Assembly: GCF_000340215.1 (NCBI RefSeq)
Contig: NW_006921540.1
Coordinates: 428,377-492,376, forward strand
Length of the DNA stretch: 64,000 bases
From: Pseudocercospora fijiensis CIRAD86
Lineage: Eukaryota > Ascomycota > Dothideomycetes > Mycosphaerellales > Mycosphaerellaceae
Direction of reading: 5' to 3'
Position 1 is the stretch's first letter, and the number at the start of each line of letters is the position of its first letter. Below the pieces are notes generated by a model that ran no database searches, was not told the origin of the DNA, and saw only the letters and a list, made by a program, of their open reading frames with translations. The translations under genes were made by a program, and so were the position numbers. Positions 1-11,698 of this stretch are shown one piece after another.

Positions 1-2382
1 AAGGTTAAGAACTTAATTAGCAAGAAGTTCTTTAATGCCTACAAGCTAGAAGACAGTCTTGCCGCACTACGTCGCCTATCCGAGATATACGATATAATCT
101 ATAATATCGCCCTAAATTAGTACCGCCTTCTCGAGGATTTTATACTGCTAAATACCTATAAGGATACTATATAGCGAGTAGTATCGTTCGAGGACAAGCG
201 GAATATAATGCAGAAGCGTATCTATACGATTACGTATATAGTAGTATATTTAATAGCACTAAAGCGGGCCTCCTAGATACTAAAGTCGCTTAGCCTTCTA
301 TTAGTATATATTAGCAATCTTCCGGCACCTCTTATCGACACCCTCTATAGTATAGGTCTACTTCCTACGTATAAGACTATATAAGCCTTAATTAAGAAGA
401 ATGCTAACACTTAGCGGCTAAAGATCTTAGAATAGGCCAAGTTGTATATCTAGTAGATCTGCTACGACAACTTTAATCGCTAGGCAAAGCGGAAGGACTA
501 AGGCATTACCGACAATAATAAATAGGTTAATATTACTAACTCGTACATCGCCCTTTACGAAGATATACTAGAGAGGGGGTTAACGTAGGACATACTAGAC
601 CGCTCGAAGCTAGTACTTACCGAGAACATTATCTAGAATATCGATAGCGACGATGCTATCGTAGTAGTCGAAACACATTAGCTCTACGAAGCTTATATAT
701 ATATATTTGGTAACGCGATTAAGGGTATCTTTAAGGTAGCGAAGGATACCGGTAATCTAGTCGAAGAACTAGTATATCCGGAGATTAACTATAGCTTCCG
801 TAGTAAGACTTAGCTACTAGCTATGCCTCTATCGTAGAATAATAAGATCTCGAATAAGGGCACCGCCTTAGTATACGACGACATCTACTAGGGCAATCTA
901 GGTCTAAAGCTAGAGGATCCGATTTTCGATAATAGATTAATTATCAACGTTAGTAATTAGCTAACTATCGAGCGCATATTGGCTATAATCTTTAGTAGTG
1001 TCGAGAACAAGGCTGTATACGATAAGAAGCAGTATATCCTTCTAGTGCCCGCTTAGTTCTATATCTTTATAAACCTATGCTTTATACTATTCCGTATCTA
1101 TTAGAACAAGAACAAGGCCGGCGATCGTATAGACTTCTCTCTATTATCGGATATCGATTTCTAGGGTATAAAAGAGGTTAATCTAAAGTTACTAAAATTC
1201 TTCCGTATACAGAGACTGCTAAAGCGTTGCTTTAAGGCTCGCACTATCGCCGTATTCCTCTAGATTATAGTTAACCGTAGCTATATCTCTAAGGATCTTG
1301 TTAGCGAAGGTAACTAGACCCGGCCTAAGGTCGTTAAGTAGGCTATTATCGAGAAGATGTCCGCTGCTAAGTATATAGATATCCTAAAGGAGATGTATAA
1401 GCTGCTCCTATTACTAGAAGCATAGGAGGGAATGCCTAATCGACCTGCCTCTGCCGACAATAGCGCTATACTAGCTAGGCTAGATAGGGCCTTTACCTCT
1501 ATATATAGACTAATAAAGGAGATCTCTTTATTTCTGCGCGTCCGCTATACTATCCGTATATAGGATATCGGTTACCTTCGTCGATGCGTAGACTATACGA
1601 TTACTATATTCCTTAGAGCTAGACAGAGCAACTATAGTCGTCTAATAACCTATTTCTATTTCCTCCTTAATAAGGGCGGTACTAAGGACCTATAGAAGGC
1701 GGTCCTTACTACTATAACTGTTAATCAGTCTAGAAAGAAGGGCTATACTATCGGTAGTAATAAGATAATTAAGCTTATTAACTATACCCTATCCGAGGAC
1801 TATAATCGCCTTGCTAATTCGACTTATAGACTTACTACTGCCTTTAAACGAGTATCGATAAACCGAGAGTTATCTCGACTTATCCGCGATATATTTAGGG
1901 AGAATTCTAGTATCTATCGGACTAGTTACTATACTAATAAGGATATTAGCGCGGGCGTATTTAATCGAGCTAATAAGATCCGTATCGATAGGTTCGCGAA
2001 GTAGCAGTACGGAGATTTTACGCTCTCGGACGATATCTAGAATATCGGTGCAGATTAGATACTATTAGTCGTCGAGAACTTCAACGCTACTAACTAGAAC
2101 TTTATTCGAGGCCGTACTACGGTGCTGGAATCTAATGCCTTAGAGGGTCCTAATGCTATAGAGCGCCTAGATAGTATTAATTACGGTCTAATTGAGGATA
2201 TAGTACTTAATCTAGAGCGAGATAATGTATAGGTTTAGCTTACAAATAGTACTGCTTAGCTATTCGAGGGTATAGAAACCTAGGACCTAACTAGTATAGG
2301 CACTAGCGCAGTAGAAGGAGCTAATATAGGTCTCCTCGTACGTATAGGTAGCCTTAGTAGTAAGGGTAGTAGTAACTTTTAA
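1..2382 (+). pseudogene. DUF6589-like protein gene, RIP-inactivated, 5' end outside window
   Basis: Frame 1 stays in register for about 790 codons and is broken only by TAG/TAA at positions that read as Gln or Trp; it ends at TAA 2380-2382. Recognisable blocks are a YDNFN motif near 460-475, the segment around 935-975 (VSN-stop-LTIERI, the usual GDQLT-type motif of DUF6589) and, downstream, a hydrophobic block with FYIFINLCFILFRIY (1057-1100). These match the fungal DUF6589 family from memory. Such proteins have no assigned activity and are often found in repeat-rich fungal DNA. The N-terminus is cut by the window edge. No terminal repeats were seen, so whether this is a transposon gene or a multicopy host family is unknown. 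Family call moderate; pseudogene call strong. Confidence 0.55.
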
Positions 2383-2388
2383 AGGAAC

Positions 2389-2451
2389 AGAGTATAGAGT
2401 ATAGAGCATAGAGCATAGAGTATAGAGTATAGAGCATAGAGCATAGAGCAT
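2389..2451. repeat. 7-bp tandem repeat, nine copies
   Basis: The unit is AGAGTAT or AGAGCAT, nine consecutive units directly after the DUF6589-like gene. The T/C difference between units fits incomplete RIP at one CpA site. Confidence 0.85.
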
Positions 2452-2571
2452 AATATTTAATATATTAAGGAAGGACTATTCTTATCTAAGTACTAAAACA
2501 ACGCCTGTAATATCGTCGTTATCCTATAGCAGCTCTAGATTAAAGTAGTAGCGGTAGACTAGAGTACGTGC

Positions 2572-2786
2572 CTTAATAGCTAGCTAGGCTAGGCTAGGCG
2601 TACGATAATTGCTTAATAGCTAGCTAGGCTAGGCGTACGATAATTGTTTAATAGCTAGCTAGGCTAGGCGTACGATAATTGCTTAATAGCTAGCTAGGCT
2701 AGGCGTACGATAATTGTTTAATAGCTAGCTAGGCTAGGCGTACGATAATTGCTTAATAGCTAGCTAGGCTAGGCGTACGATAATAG
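2572..2786. repeat. 35-bp tandem repeat, six copies
   Basis: Units begin CTTAATAGCTAGCTAGGC and end CGTACGATAATTG. The first copy is 40 bp (one extra AGGCT); the next five are 35 bp each, starting at 2612, 2647, 2682, 2717 and 2752. Units differ mainly at the C/T of the first base and at the last bases. No coding sense seen. Confidence 0.9.
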
Positions 2787-5009
2787 CTTAATAGCTAATA
2801 GCTCCGTAGACTAGAGTGCGCGCCTAGCGGCGAAGTAGTAGCGGTAGACTAGATTGCGTACCTCGTCGGGGATACGGGCGTGCGATAACTCGAGTAAAGA
2901 GCTACGTCGGCTAACGAGCGCAGAGCACATTCTATTATCGTACCGAAGAGCTTTTCAAACTAGCTATAGCCTAATACGAAGTCCTTGCCTATGCCTCTAG
3001 TCGCTAGCAATTCTAGCCTTAGGCATTCTAGCCTTAGGCATTTAACTAGTAGTAGTCGGCGGCTATTGCGTTAAAAGTGCGATAATATATTAAAAGTGCG
3101 ATAATGTATAGCCGTTATTGTTGCCTTACTATTATAGCGTGAATAGCGCAATCCTATTAGTAGAGGCAAACCTTACCTACGATACGCTAATATAGACCTA
3201 CGCTTCCTAGTTTAACTTCTTCTTCTTCTTCTTCTTCTTCTATATATACTAACATACTAACACCCCTAGCAACACACTAGCTATCGGCTTCTAATAGTAA
3301 TAGTGTCGATACCTCTTTATCGTATATAGGTAGCTCTATAGCGATTAATACTATTCCTTGCTAGTTCTACGACTTGCTACCGATAGAGCCGCTTATCTAA
3401 TAGTTAAGGTTCCTCGATCGGTAGAGTTTGTTTAGTCCTTCTTTTAAGGTCTCCGATAGGCTTTGTCGATGTAAGACGTTGCGAAGGCGACTCTTCTAGC
3501 GAGTAGGTATACTATAGCTTTAGCGGGCGTCGACTACGCATTTAACCGAAAGAGTATAGTTTTTATTAGAACATCGCAGAGGTCTTAGATAGATTGGCGG
3601 AGGTAAAAACTCTTTAGTAAGGTATACCTATAATACGGCTAACGGTCTAACTCGGTAAAAACTCTTTAGTAAAGTATACCTTAAGTAGCGGCTCGATAGC
3701 GACTCTCCTACTAAGTAGGTTAGTTCGTAGCATTGCTATAGGCCTAACTCGGTAAAAACTCTTTAGTAAGGTATACCTTAAGTAGCGGCTATAGGCTTCC
3801 TACGTTCGGATTCTTTATAGGATAATATACGCGCATCTAGTTAAGTCGGCGTAACGCCTTCGTTAGGACTGTTAGTTATAATAACCTTAGTCGTTACGTA
3901 AGGGCCTCTAGTATACTTAAGCCCGAAGGCGCTTAGTCTTAGTCTTTACTACTATACGACTGCAGCACTGCTACGCGACTGCAGCCTATTACGTATTAAG
4001 ACTGCTATTCGACTATAGTGCGCCTCCTCTTCTAGCAAGCGTATCGATATTGCTATACAACTATAACGCGCTCGACAACCTTTTTCGCGGTGTCTCTAAT
4101 ACTAAAGGCGCGGTTACACTCTATTATTATCTAGGTACTAATAAGTATCGCTTTAGCGAATAAGCTATTATTGTTTCGCTTAATAAGTCCCTTCCTATAC
4201 ACCTCGTACTATAGTTAGTAATAGAATGCGTTAATTGTTACGCATTACGCGTAGCATATAGGCTATATATAATTCTAGTATACTTCGGAGTGTATGCTTC
4301 TATAGCCGCTTAGTGCCGCTAGTTAATTAGATCCCCGGACGCTACTGCTCGTTCTTCTCTACCTCGTATAGTAACTAGTTATCGGAATAATCGTTCTAGG
4401 AGAGTCTAAGCAATAGAGGGCGTTAACGTAAGAGGGCTGTCGTAGCTTCTCGAAGAGTGCTTACGCTCGATATATATTATCGCCCTACGTATCTATCCTT
4501 GCCGTATATATTATAGTGCCTGCAAGAGCATGCGGTGTAATAAGTATAGTGCTAGTATCGCTAGTGTCGCTAGTATCGCTAGTATTAGTAACTTCTCGGG
4601 TTTCGGAGGCAGTTCTTAGTGCCTAAGGCGGCCGTCGTTATCGTATTAGACACTTTTGTTAGCGCTATTTGCTAGAAATGCGCTTAATCGACGTATCTCG
4701 CTATATTAGTAATATACTATTATAAAAGTCGTAAAAGTCGTAAAAGTCGTAAAAGTCGGTATTATAAATGCGCGAAAGGAAGCAGCTATAACGTTTAATC
4801 CTACTAATTAAGCGCTCTACTATACTAAATCCGGGGTCTTAGCGGGACTCGGCATCCTTATCGCTTCCTCGAATTTACGCTTCTCGATTAGCTCTTATAT
4901 ACGATTTTCACGACACCTACGACTATAACACCTACGACTATTTACAAGCCCTTCTCGGTAAGCGCGTTAACAGCTAATTCAATATACTTAACTACGAGGG
5001 CAAGCCTAT
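2787..5009. other. Gene-free repeat-rich stretch
   Basis: I see no convincing gene. It holds a 15-bp direct repeat (3011-3040), a TTC microsatellite near 3217-3240, three copies of a 28-bp unit starting GGTAAAAACTCTTTAG (3602, 3654, 3751), a (GCTAGTRTC)-type cluster near 4550-4590, four AAAAGTCGT units near 4725-4760, and a block at about 4609-4700 that recurs near 34.63-34.72 kb. All of it has the RIP-type lack of CA/TG. Confidence 0.6.
4609..4700. repeat. Dispersed repeat, copy A (partner near 34.63-34.72 kb)
   Basis: A block containing GCCGTCGTTATCGTATTA and TTTGCTAGAAATGCGCTTAA is shared in the same order with 34628-34718. Small indels and point differences separate the copies. Both lie in non-coding sequence near (GCTAGTGTCGC)-type repeats, so they may be parts of one unclassified repeat family. 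Confidence 0.7.
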
Positions 5010-5137
5010 AAGGACACGATAGAAGAGCCTGCTTAGCGAGCTTATAAGGACATAATAGAAGAGCCTACTTAGCGAGCTTACGAGGACATAATAGAAGAGC
5101 CTACTTAGCGAGCTTACAAGGATATAATAGAAGGGTA
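5010..5137. repeat. 36-bp tandem repeat, about 3.5 copies
   Basis: Units start AAGGACATAATAGAAGAGCC at 5010, 5046, 5082 and 5118 with exact 36-bp spacing. The unit length is a multiple of three, but no gene could be assigned. Confidence 0.85.
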
Positions 5138-5173
5138 GTAAGGAAGGACCTTATTAAATGCCAATTCTAGCGC

Positions 5174-5426
5174 TAGCTCTCGTAGAAGCAGCTTAACTAG
5201 GCATCCTATATTATATACCGGCTCTCGCAGAAGTAGCTAAACTAGGCTAGCTCTCGTAGAAGCAGCTAAACTAGGCTAGCTCTCGCAGAAGTAGCTAAAC
5301 TAGGCATCCTACATTATATACCGGCTCTCGTAGAAGCAACTTAACTAGCTCTTTCGCAGAAGCAACTTAACTAGCTCTCTTATAGAAGCAACTTAACTAG
5401 CTCTCTCGTAGAAGCAACTTAACTAT
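5174..5426. repeat. Degenerate 24-30-bp tandem repeat cluster
   Basis: About nine units of the type CTCTCGTAGAAGCAGCTAAA followed by CTAGG, some separated by a CATCCTATATTATATACCGG insert. The array stops a few bases before the CTACT duplication of element 1. On the min strand it would directly follow the RecQ-type gene if element 1 were removed, so it may be part of that locus. Confidence 0.75.
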
Positions 5427-5431
5427 CTACT

Positions 5432-5739
5432 TATAAGAACCTAAGCAAGTGAAGTCTCCTGTCCTGCCTTAGTAAGCCTATGTAACAATTATGTAATGTT
5501 ATTACGTATAGTACGATGCAGCCGCGCTAGCGATAAGCTTGCTTAGCGCATACGCGTAATGCTCGATTACTCGTACGGACATACTCGGTAGCCGGCACGG
5601 TAGATATGCTATCCGTACTAGGCCTAGTTAATAGTAGTCGCTCTGCCCTGTTCTAAGAAAGGCACGGTTTAGTTCTACTTTCTACTACGGCGATTAGTAG
5701 AGGGTGTTCTATACGTTGCTATATACCTATTTTCTTATA
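5432..5739 (+). repeat. 5' LTR of element 1
   Basis: 308 bp, starting TATAAGAACCTAAG and ending CCTATTTTCTTATA. It matches the 3' LTR at 12121-12428 over its length with mostly C/T and A/G differences. Related LTRs lie at 20364-20672, 27018-27325 and, inverted and solo, 41005-41309. Confidence 0.95.
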
Positions 5740-5757
5740 GTTCTAAACCGTCTACCC
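5740..5757 (+). promoter_or_regulatory. Probable primer-binding site of element 1
   Basis: The sequence directly inside the 5' LTR, GTTCTAAACCGTCTACCC, is also present inside the 5' LTR of element 2. By position this is the minus-strand primer site; I cannot name the tRNA. Confidence 0.5.
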
Positions 5758-5785
5758 TTCGTAGCGGCCTATAGAACCCCGAAAG

Positions 5786-7219
5786 ATAAACGTAAGCGAT
5801 CCGAACGCGCCGGGCGCGGGAAACGCGCAGAATAATGCATTAGGAGCGCCTATAGCATTAGAAAACAACGCGGCGATATAACAAAACGAAGCCGAATATT
5901 AGGCGCGCTAAGAAGCGACCCGCCTATAGCTCGAACGATTTCTAGCTAAGCAAGAAGTACTTAGGCTAGAAGTCTAGGCTTAAGAAGCTAAGCGAGAGAA
6001 TACGCGTCTTCGTGCCCTTAGGGACGCGGGCGATACGCTAGCTCCGAGTAGCGGTACCGCCGGCGAGGGTCCTATAAGGACCCTACCCCTAGGCGACGAC
6101 GAGGACGAGGACAAGGAAGAATTAGCTAACGAGTCGATTTAGAGGCCTGAATCTTAGAGAGCTGAATCTGTCTCGTATCGACTACCTCTTTCCGGAAGTA
6201 CGCTAAGCGTAGCCTCTATGCCTAGTATAAGCTACGTAGTCGCTAGCCTTACGGCTATTAAGCCTCGCCTAAAGGAACCTAAGCCCTTTAAAGGCGACAC
6301 GATTAAGGAGTCGAGGCGATTCCTTAGAGAACTTTCTATTACCTTTATACTATCCGGAGCTACCTATTATACGGACGAAAGTAAGGTGCTTTATAGTATT
6401 ATATACCTCGTAGGCGATGCGTAGGAGCGATAGTATAATAAAAACAGCCTTAAGGACCTGCAGAATTATACCTACTAGGACTTTAAAACCTTCTATCGGG
6501 ACTGCGTCGGGGACCCTATAAACCGTATACTAGACGTAACCCTCGAGTATAAGGCAGCCCGTTAGCGTAAGGGACAGTTAGTCTAAAGCTTTGCCCTTAA
6601 GCTCGTAGTACTCGAAGATTAACTTAGCGACTATAGCGAGGAGTATAGGATCCGCTATCTCCTCGTTAAACTCTAGCCGGCGATTCGTAGCGCGATTATT
6701 AAATACTATACGGTACTAACGACGCGTTACGAACTCGTAGAGCTTGCGACGCGTATCGAGACCTCTAACAAGCCGTCTAGCAAACGCAAGGATCGTAACT
6801 ACGATAAAACCGGAGGTAGTAAAGGCAAGAAGCGTCGATCTAATAGTTATACCCGTAAGTAGTAGTTAAATCGCGACCGTAGCGTAGGCGGAAAGTATAC
6901 GAAGGGCGATAACTCGCAAGGCAGGTATAACATTAGCAAGGTCGAATGTTATAGCTGTCGCTAGAAAGGCTATTATAAGAACGCGTACCCGAACCGCTAT
7001 CTCTAGAAAGACGATAACCCTACGGTACGTAAGGTAGCCGCTAACGCTAAAGAGAAGAAGAACGACTCGAAGGCTAAGGGAAAAGATAAGGCACCTCTTA
7101 AGAGCTAGGGATAGGTGCGGAATCTTAACTAAGTAGCTTAGTAGTAGTAGTACCTACGGAACGCGTATACGGAGCAATCGTTACGTAAGAAGGGGAAGTG
7201 TCCGTCGAATGCTTGTTAA
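5786..7219 (+). pseudogene. gag: gag of element 1, RIP-inactivated
   Basis: Frame 2. The likely start is ATA at 5786 (ATG to ATA by RIP); element 2 has the same ATA at the matching site. An N-terminal Gln/Glu-rich and acidic region (to about 6180) leads into the capsid-like core (SISYVVASLTAIKPRLKEPK at about 6221, then FKGDTIKESRRFLREL). A single zinc knuckle lies at 6947-6988. It reads C-x2-C-x4-Y-x4-Y, so His and the last Cys of a CCHC knuckle have both become Tyr, as RIP predicts. Basic Lys/Arg stretches flank the knuckle. The frame closes at TAA 7217-7219, overlapping pol by about 80 nt. Confidence 0.85.
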
Positions 7220-10200
7220 ATAATGCTGCTAATATTAATATAGTATCTTAAGAATTCGTTCTACGATACTAGCCTTAGCGGATTGTTAATGCCGTACTAC
7301 TTAGTACCGACAGTTTCTAGGGTAACCGAGGATACTACTACGGAGCGCATTATCTACGCTTGCGGATCGCCGACTCTATAGGCTAAGAACGCATTACTAC
7401 CGGAGTGTTCTATGCCTTCGAAATGCCTCTCCCTAATATTATTCTTAGTAGGCCTTAGAGGCGCGATTAAAAGGTAATCGTCGACAGCTCGACGGATGCC
7501 TAGACCTATAGGAACGAAGCCGTAGTGCGTTCGATACGCGTGCGGGAACTATAGGAATTCTAGAAGGACATACGTAACGCCCTATACGTATATGCGATTA
7601 GCGTTCGCTAGCTCCGCGACATCGCTAAAGGTTCCTCCTTACTAGAAGAATTCAAAGACTTCGAAGACGTCTTTATAATAACGCCCGAAGCGAGACGCAA
7701 GCTCCTCGAAGACGTAGAGTATACGATTAACCTAATCCCTAGAACGAAGCCGCTATACAAACCTCTCTACTATTTTTTAGGAAGAGAGCTTAGCGACCTT
7801 CGTAATTACCTAAGCTTAGCCTTAGACAACGATTAGATCTAGCTTAGTATAAGCGAGGCGGGTACGCCGATCCTATTTGTACTAAAGAAGGATAGTAGTC
7901 TAAGACTCTACGTCGATTATAGGGGGCTAAACGAGATTACTATAAAAAATCGTTACCCCCTGCCTCTTATTAGCGAAACGCTTAATAGGCTTAAGGACGC
8001 CGAATAGTATACGTCCTTAGACCTTTAGGATACATATTACCGCATCTATATTAAGCGAGGCGACGAGTAGAAGACTACGTTCCGTACGCGGTACGGGCAC
8101 TTCGAGTATAAGGTAATGCCTTTTAGGCTTACTAATGCTCCTGCTACGTTCTAAGGATATATTAATAGGGCATTAGCTAGCCTTATTAACATTTGCTATA
8201 TCGTCTACCTTAACGACATTCTTATCTATAGCAAAACGCGAGAGGACTACGTACGAGACGTACGCGCTATCCTTACGCGGCTCCGGAAGTTCGCCTTATA
8301 TACGAATAGAAAGAAATGTTCCTTCTAGAAGAAAGAAGTCGAATTCCTTAGGTTTATCGTTAGTACCGAAGGCGTATCGATAGATTAGCGTAGGGTAAAC
8401 GCTATTACCGAGTAGCCTCGCCTATTAATACTAAAGGAGGTTTAATCCTTCCTCGGATTCTATAACTTCTATCGGAGGTTTATTCTAAATTACTCCCGAA
8501 TCGTTATACCGCTAACCGCCCTATTAAAAGGCGCCGTAAATAGCCGGAAGCTAGGTTAGGTCCCGTAGGGCGAAAGCGAGGAGCAAGCGTTCCGCTAGCT
8601 AAAGGCCGCCTTTAGCTCGGCCTCGATATTACGACACTATAATCCTACGAAGCCCCTACGCATCGAAACCGATACCTCTACGTTTACCTTAGCAGGAATT
8701 ATATTACAATAGAGCGAAGATAGGAATTAGCATCCTATTACCTTCTAGTTACGAAAAATAGTCCTAGCCGAGATGAATTATAAAACCTATAACTAGGAGC
8801 TCCTAGCGGTTATCGAGTCCTTTAAGCATTAGCGCCCGTACCTCGACGGCGCTTAGTATACGACCCGCGTAGTTGTCGACTACGCTAATCTTAAGGGCTT
8901 TATAAAGATAAAGTAGCTTATCGGAAGGCAGGCAAGATAGGCAACCTTCCTTATACCTTTCGACTTTACTATTAAACATCGGGCTAGTAAACGAAATCTA
9001 GCCGATACGCCTTTACGACGTAGCGACTATAAGAGCGAGTCGTAGGCGGTAAACAACCTTCTCCCTATATTGTAGTCGAAACTAGCTCTATAGTTAAATC
9101 TACCCGAGGATATCGAGCCGATTATAAAACGTATCTCTATTATATATATAGGGATGCGAGACGCTAGTATAGCGCTAGCGGAACGTAAGGGTTTCATTAG
9201 TAGTCCCGCAAGAGTAGCGGCTACTATCGTTAGGAATAACGGGCCCTACTACGAGACACCTAATATAATCCTTAGTTTCGTACGCACTCTATAACAGCTA
9301 GAGCAAGCGAGAGGAGGAGGCTTATACGAGACAAGCTTACCGTCGGGTAGCTTGGCCTCGTTAAGTAGTTCTAACCTCCCGCCTAGCTATTCTCGTCGTA
9401 GTAACCTTATTTACTACGGCGATACGCTATATATCCCTAAGGACTACGTATTACGTACGTAACTAATACGTATATACTACGACGACCCTTTAGCTAGACA
9501 CTTTAGTATAGCTAAGACTATAGACCTAATACGCCGAAAGTACTTCTAGCCGAAGATAGCCGAGGATATTACGGCCTATATCCGTACCTATAGAATTTGT
9601 TAACGGTCGAAGGCGAAGCGCTATCGCCTATATAGCGAGCTCGCTACGCTGCCTATACTAACCCGACTATAGCAAGAATTAACGATAGACTTTATTACCG
9701 ATCTCCCGCCGAGCAAGCTCGGTACCTGCGTATATACTGCGATCCTCGTAATAGTCGACCGCTATACGAAGATAAGCCTCTTTATCCTAACGACGAAGAA
9801 GTGTATAGTAGTAGAACTCGCGGATATCCTTTAAAGGGAGGTAATTAGGCGTTTTAGAGTGCTATTAGGCATTATTAGCGATCGTAGATCGCTTTTTACT
9901 AGCTAGTTTTAGAGCGACTTCTGCTTCGAAGCGTATATAAAGCGTAGGCTTAGTATAGCCTTCTATCCTTAGACTAATAGGCAAACCGAACGCGCGAACT
10001 AGACCCTCGAGCAATACCTGCGATACTATTACTCTAAGAACTAGGATAATTAGGCTAAAATGTTGCCTTAGGCGGAGTTTACCTATAATAATAGCGTCTA
10101 TCCTACATTGCGTATAAGCCCCTTTAAGATACTCTACGGCTTCAACCCTGATTTAATACTAAGCGCAAATAAGCTGCTAGCTCGGGACGAGCTAACTAAG

Positions 10201-10752
10201 GGAAGGGCACTAGCAGCTATCGACGCTACGGAGCGACTACGACAAGCATATAAAACGCTTACGGAACGCTAGTAGAAAGTAGCAGAATACTAGGCTAAGC
10301 AATACAATACACACTACACTACTAAGACATATAGTATAGGTAACCTAGTCTTACTATCGACAAAGAAAATTAGCTTAGATATCCTAAAGAAGAAACTTAG
10401 CCCGAAGTATATAGGGCCTTTTCGTATTATCGACGCAGTCGGAGCGTAGGCGTACCGCCTAGCACTGCCGTTAAGTACGAAGATCTATAATGTTTTCTAT
10501 ATTTCCCTCCTCGAGCCTTAGTATAGGCGCGATAGCGAGGAGCATAAGATAAGCATACCTATCGCTAAAGGTAACGAGTAGCAGGTAGAAACAATCGTAG
10601 CTAAGAAGATAAAAAAGCGGAAGGCGTACTACCTTATTAAGTAGCGAGGTTAGCCTAAAGAATACAATACTTAGGAGCTAGCTGTTTATATTAAAGATTC
10701 TATAGCGTTAGACGAGTTCGAAGCTTAAGCGAAGCGTAAGCGTAGGTAGTAA
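7141..10752 (+). pseudogene. pol: pol of element 1: protease, RT, RNase H, integrase, chromodomain
   Basis: Frame 1, i.e. -1 relative to gag; element 2 has the same -1 relation. A protease-like block LLNNAANINIVS lies near 7216-7251. RT begins near 7720; the catalytic YxDD box reads YLND at 8206-8217, Asp to Asn by a TG to TA change. RNase H (around 8600-8930) and integrase follow, the latter with the ELTIDFITDLPPS block near 9676 and the later acidic residues around 9870-10000. The C-terminus holds a chromodomain (YYLIK-stop-RG-stop-PKEYNT-stop-E, 10627-10680), where the stops fall on conserved Trp or aromatic positions. Two adjacent stops end the frame at 10752. Many internal TAG/TAA make it non-functional. 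Confidence 0.92.
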
Positions 10753-10982
10753 TTAAAACAAAAGAAAATGAAACTTAAGAAAAAATAGTAGATACGTGCT
10801 CGTTTCGCTACTAAAAAAGGCCTATTAGCCTAGTATATATAAAGAAGGCGCCGCGCAGGCGCGGCGACGGCGGGCCGCCTACTCTACTTATCCTCCGATT
10901 CCTCCTTAGACTCCTCCTACTCGATACCTATAGCGGTATCGATAGTAGCGACAGCCTTAGCGCCGACGCGCTAGGCGAGGTT

Positions 10983-11039
10983 CTAGTACGGTTAGTATAC
11001 GAAGCGTAAGTAAGACGAGGCTGTAGGAAAAAACTATAC
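10983..11039 (-). other. Predicted intron 2 of the antisense gene (element 1)
   Basis: 57 nt, donor GTATAG directly after TAG (CAG before RIP), branch site TACTAAC, acceptor CTAG. Removal joins the VEISR block to the NLA-stop-RVGAKAVATID block in one frame. Confidence 0.6.
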
Positions 11040-11212
11040 CTAACGACTAATCTCTACTAAACTAGCTAGGTTAGTACCGATATACTCGAGGGCACCGAGT
11101 AGGTTAACGTCCGTAAAGGACCCGCTAGCGGCCCCCTTACGGGCTAGGGCTTTGCTGCCTAGGGTTACCTTATTCTTATTAATATAGAAGGCGTCGAGTA
11201 TAGATAGGATAA

Positions 11213-11264
11213 CTAATATCGAGGTTAGTATACGAAGCGTAAGCGGAGCGTATAAGGAATATAC
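11213..11264 (-). other. Predicted intron 1 of the antisense gene (element 1)
   Basis: 52 nt, donor GTATAT (GTAGGT in element 2), branch site TACTAAC, acceptor TTAG. Splicing shifts from the frame of DLYDLDGYDS to the frame of AFYINKNKVTLG. Confidence 0.6.
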
Positions 11265-11698
11265 GTACGACTATAGCGTCTAGCTCGGCCTAGAGTGCCT
11301 CTAGAGCCTCGTTAGACTCCTCGATAGAGTCGTAGCCGTCTAGGTCGTACAAGTCGCGCGTAGAGCGTGCGGCGCGAATACGCGCTAGTAGCGACACTAG
11401 CGCGCGTACCGTAATAGGCGTACAAGGGTAGTAGCTACCGCGGTAGCGGTCGCAGTTGCGCTTAGTAGTAGGGTCTATATTACCGCCTATATAAAGCTTA
11501 GATAGGTCTACTAAAGCGAGTTAGTTGCGAAGCGCGTACGCGTAGCAAGGGGCGAGAAAACGTACCGTTAGCCGTTATATGCCTAAAGCAACGAGTGTAG
11601 CCTTCTAGGACTTTTAGTAGGCGCTAGGTAGGCGTAGTAGGTATCGAGGGCGGAGCGCCTATAGCGCGCTTGCCCGAAGCACGCGAAGGAGTAGCTAT

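Larger units (their letters stand above)
10884..11698 (-). pseudogene. Antisense accessory gene of element 1, three exons predicted
   Basis: On the strand opposite gag-pol, between pol and the 3' LTR, a coding-like frame starts at ATA (probably ATG) 11698 and stops at TAG 10884-10886. Two introns reconcile the frame. Intron 1, 11264-11213, has donor GTATAT, branch site TACTAAC and acceptor TTAG. Intron 2, 11039-10983, has donor TAG/GTATAG (CAG/GTATAG before RIP), TACTAAC and acceptor CTAG. Blocks include ITVRALVSLLARIRAA, DLYDLDGYDSIEESNEALEA, and in exon 2 VTLGSKALARKGAASGSFTD; exon 3 ends with an acidic/Lys tail. There is one unexplained register change near 11590, so the N-terminus is uncertain. 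The product is unrecognised: no zinc finger, membrane segment or enzyme motif seen. The copy in element 2 keeps the same frame and splice sites. Confidence 0.6.

Noticed and set aside
10840..10880. GC-rich inverted repeat as a transcription terminator
   Set aside because: The GCGCCGCGCAGGCGCGGCG palindrome lies between the convergent pol and antisense genes. Eukaryotic genes do not use such hairpins as intrinsic terminators, and no function could be supported.
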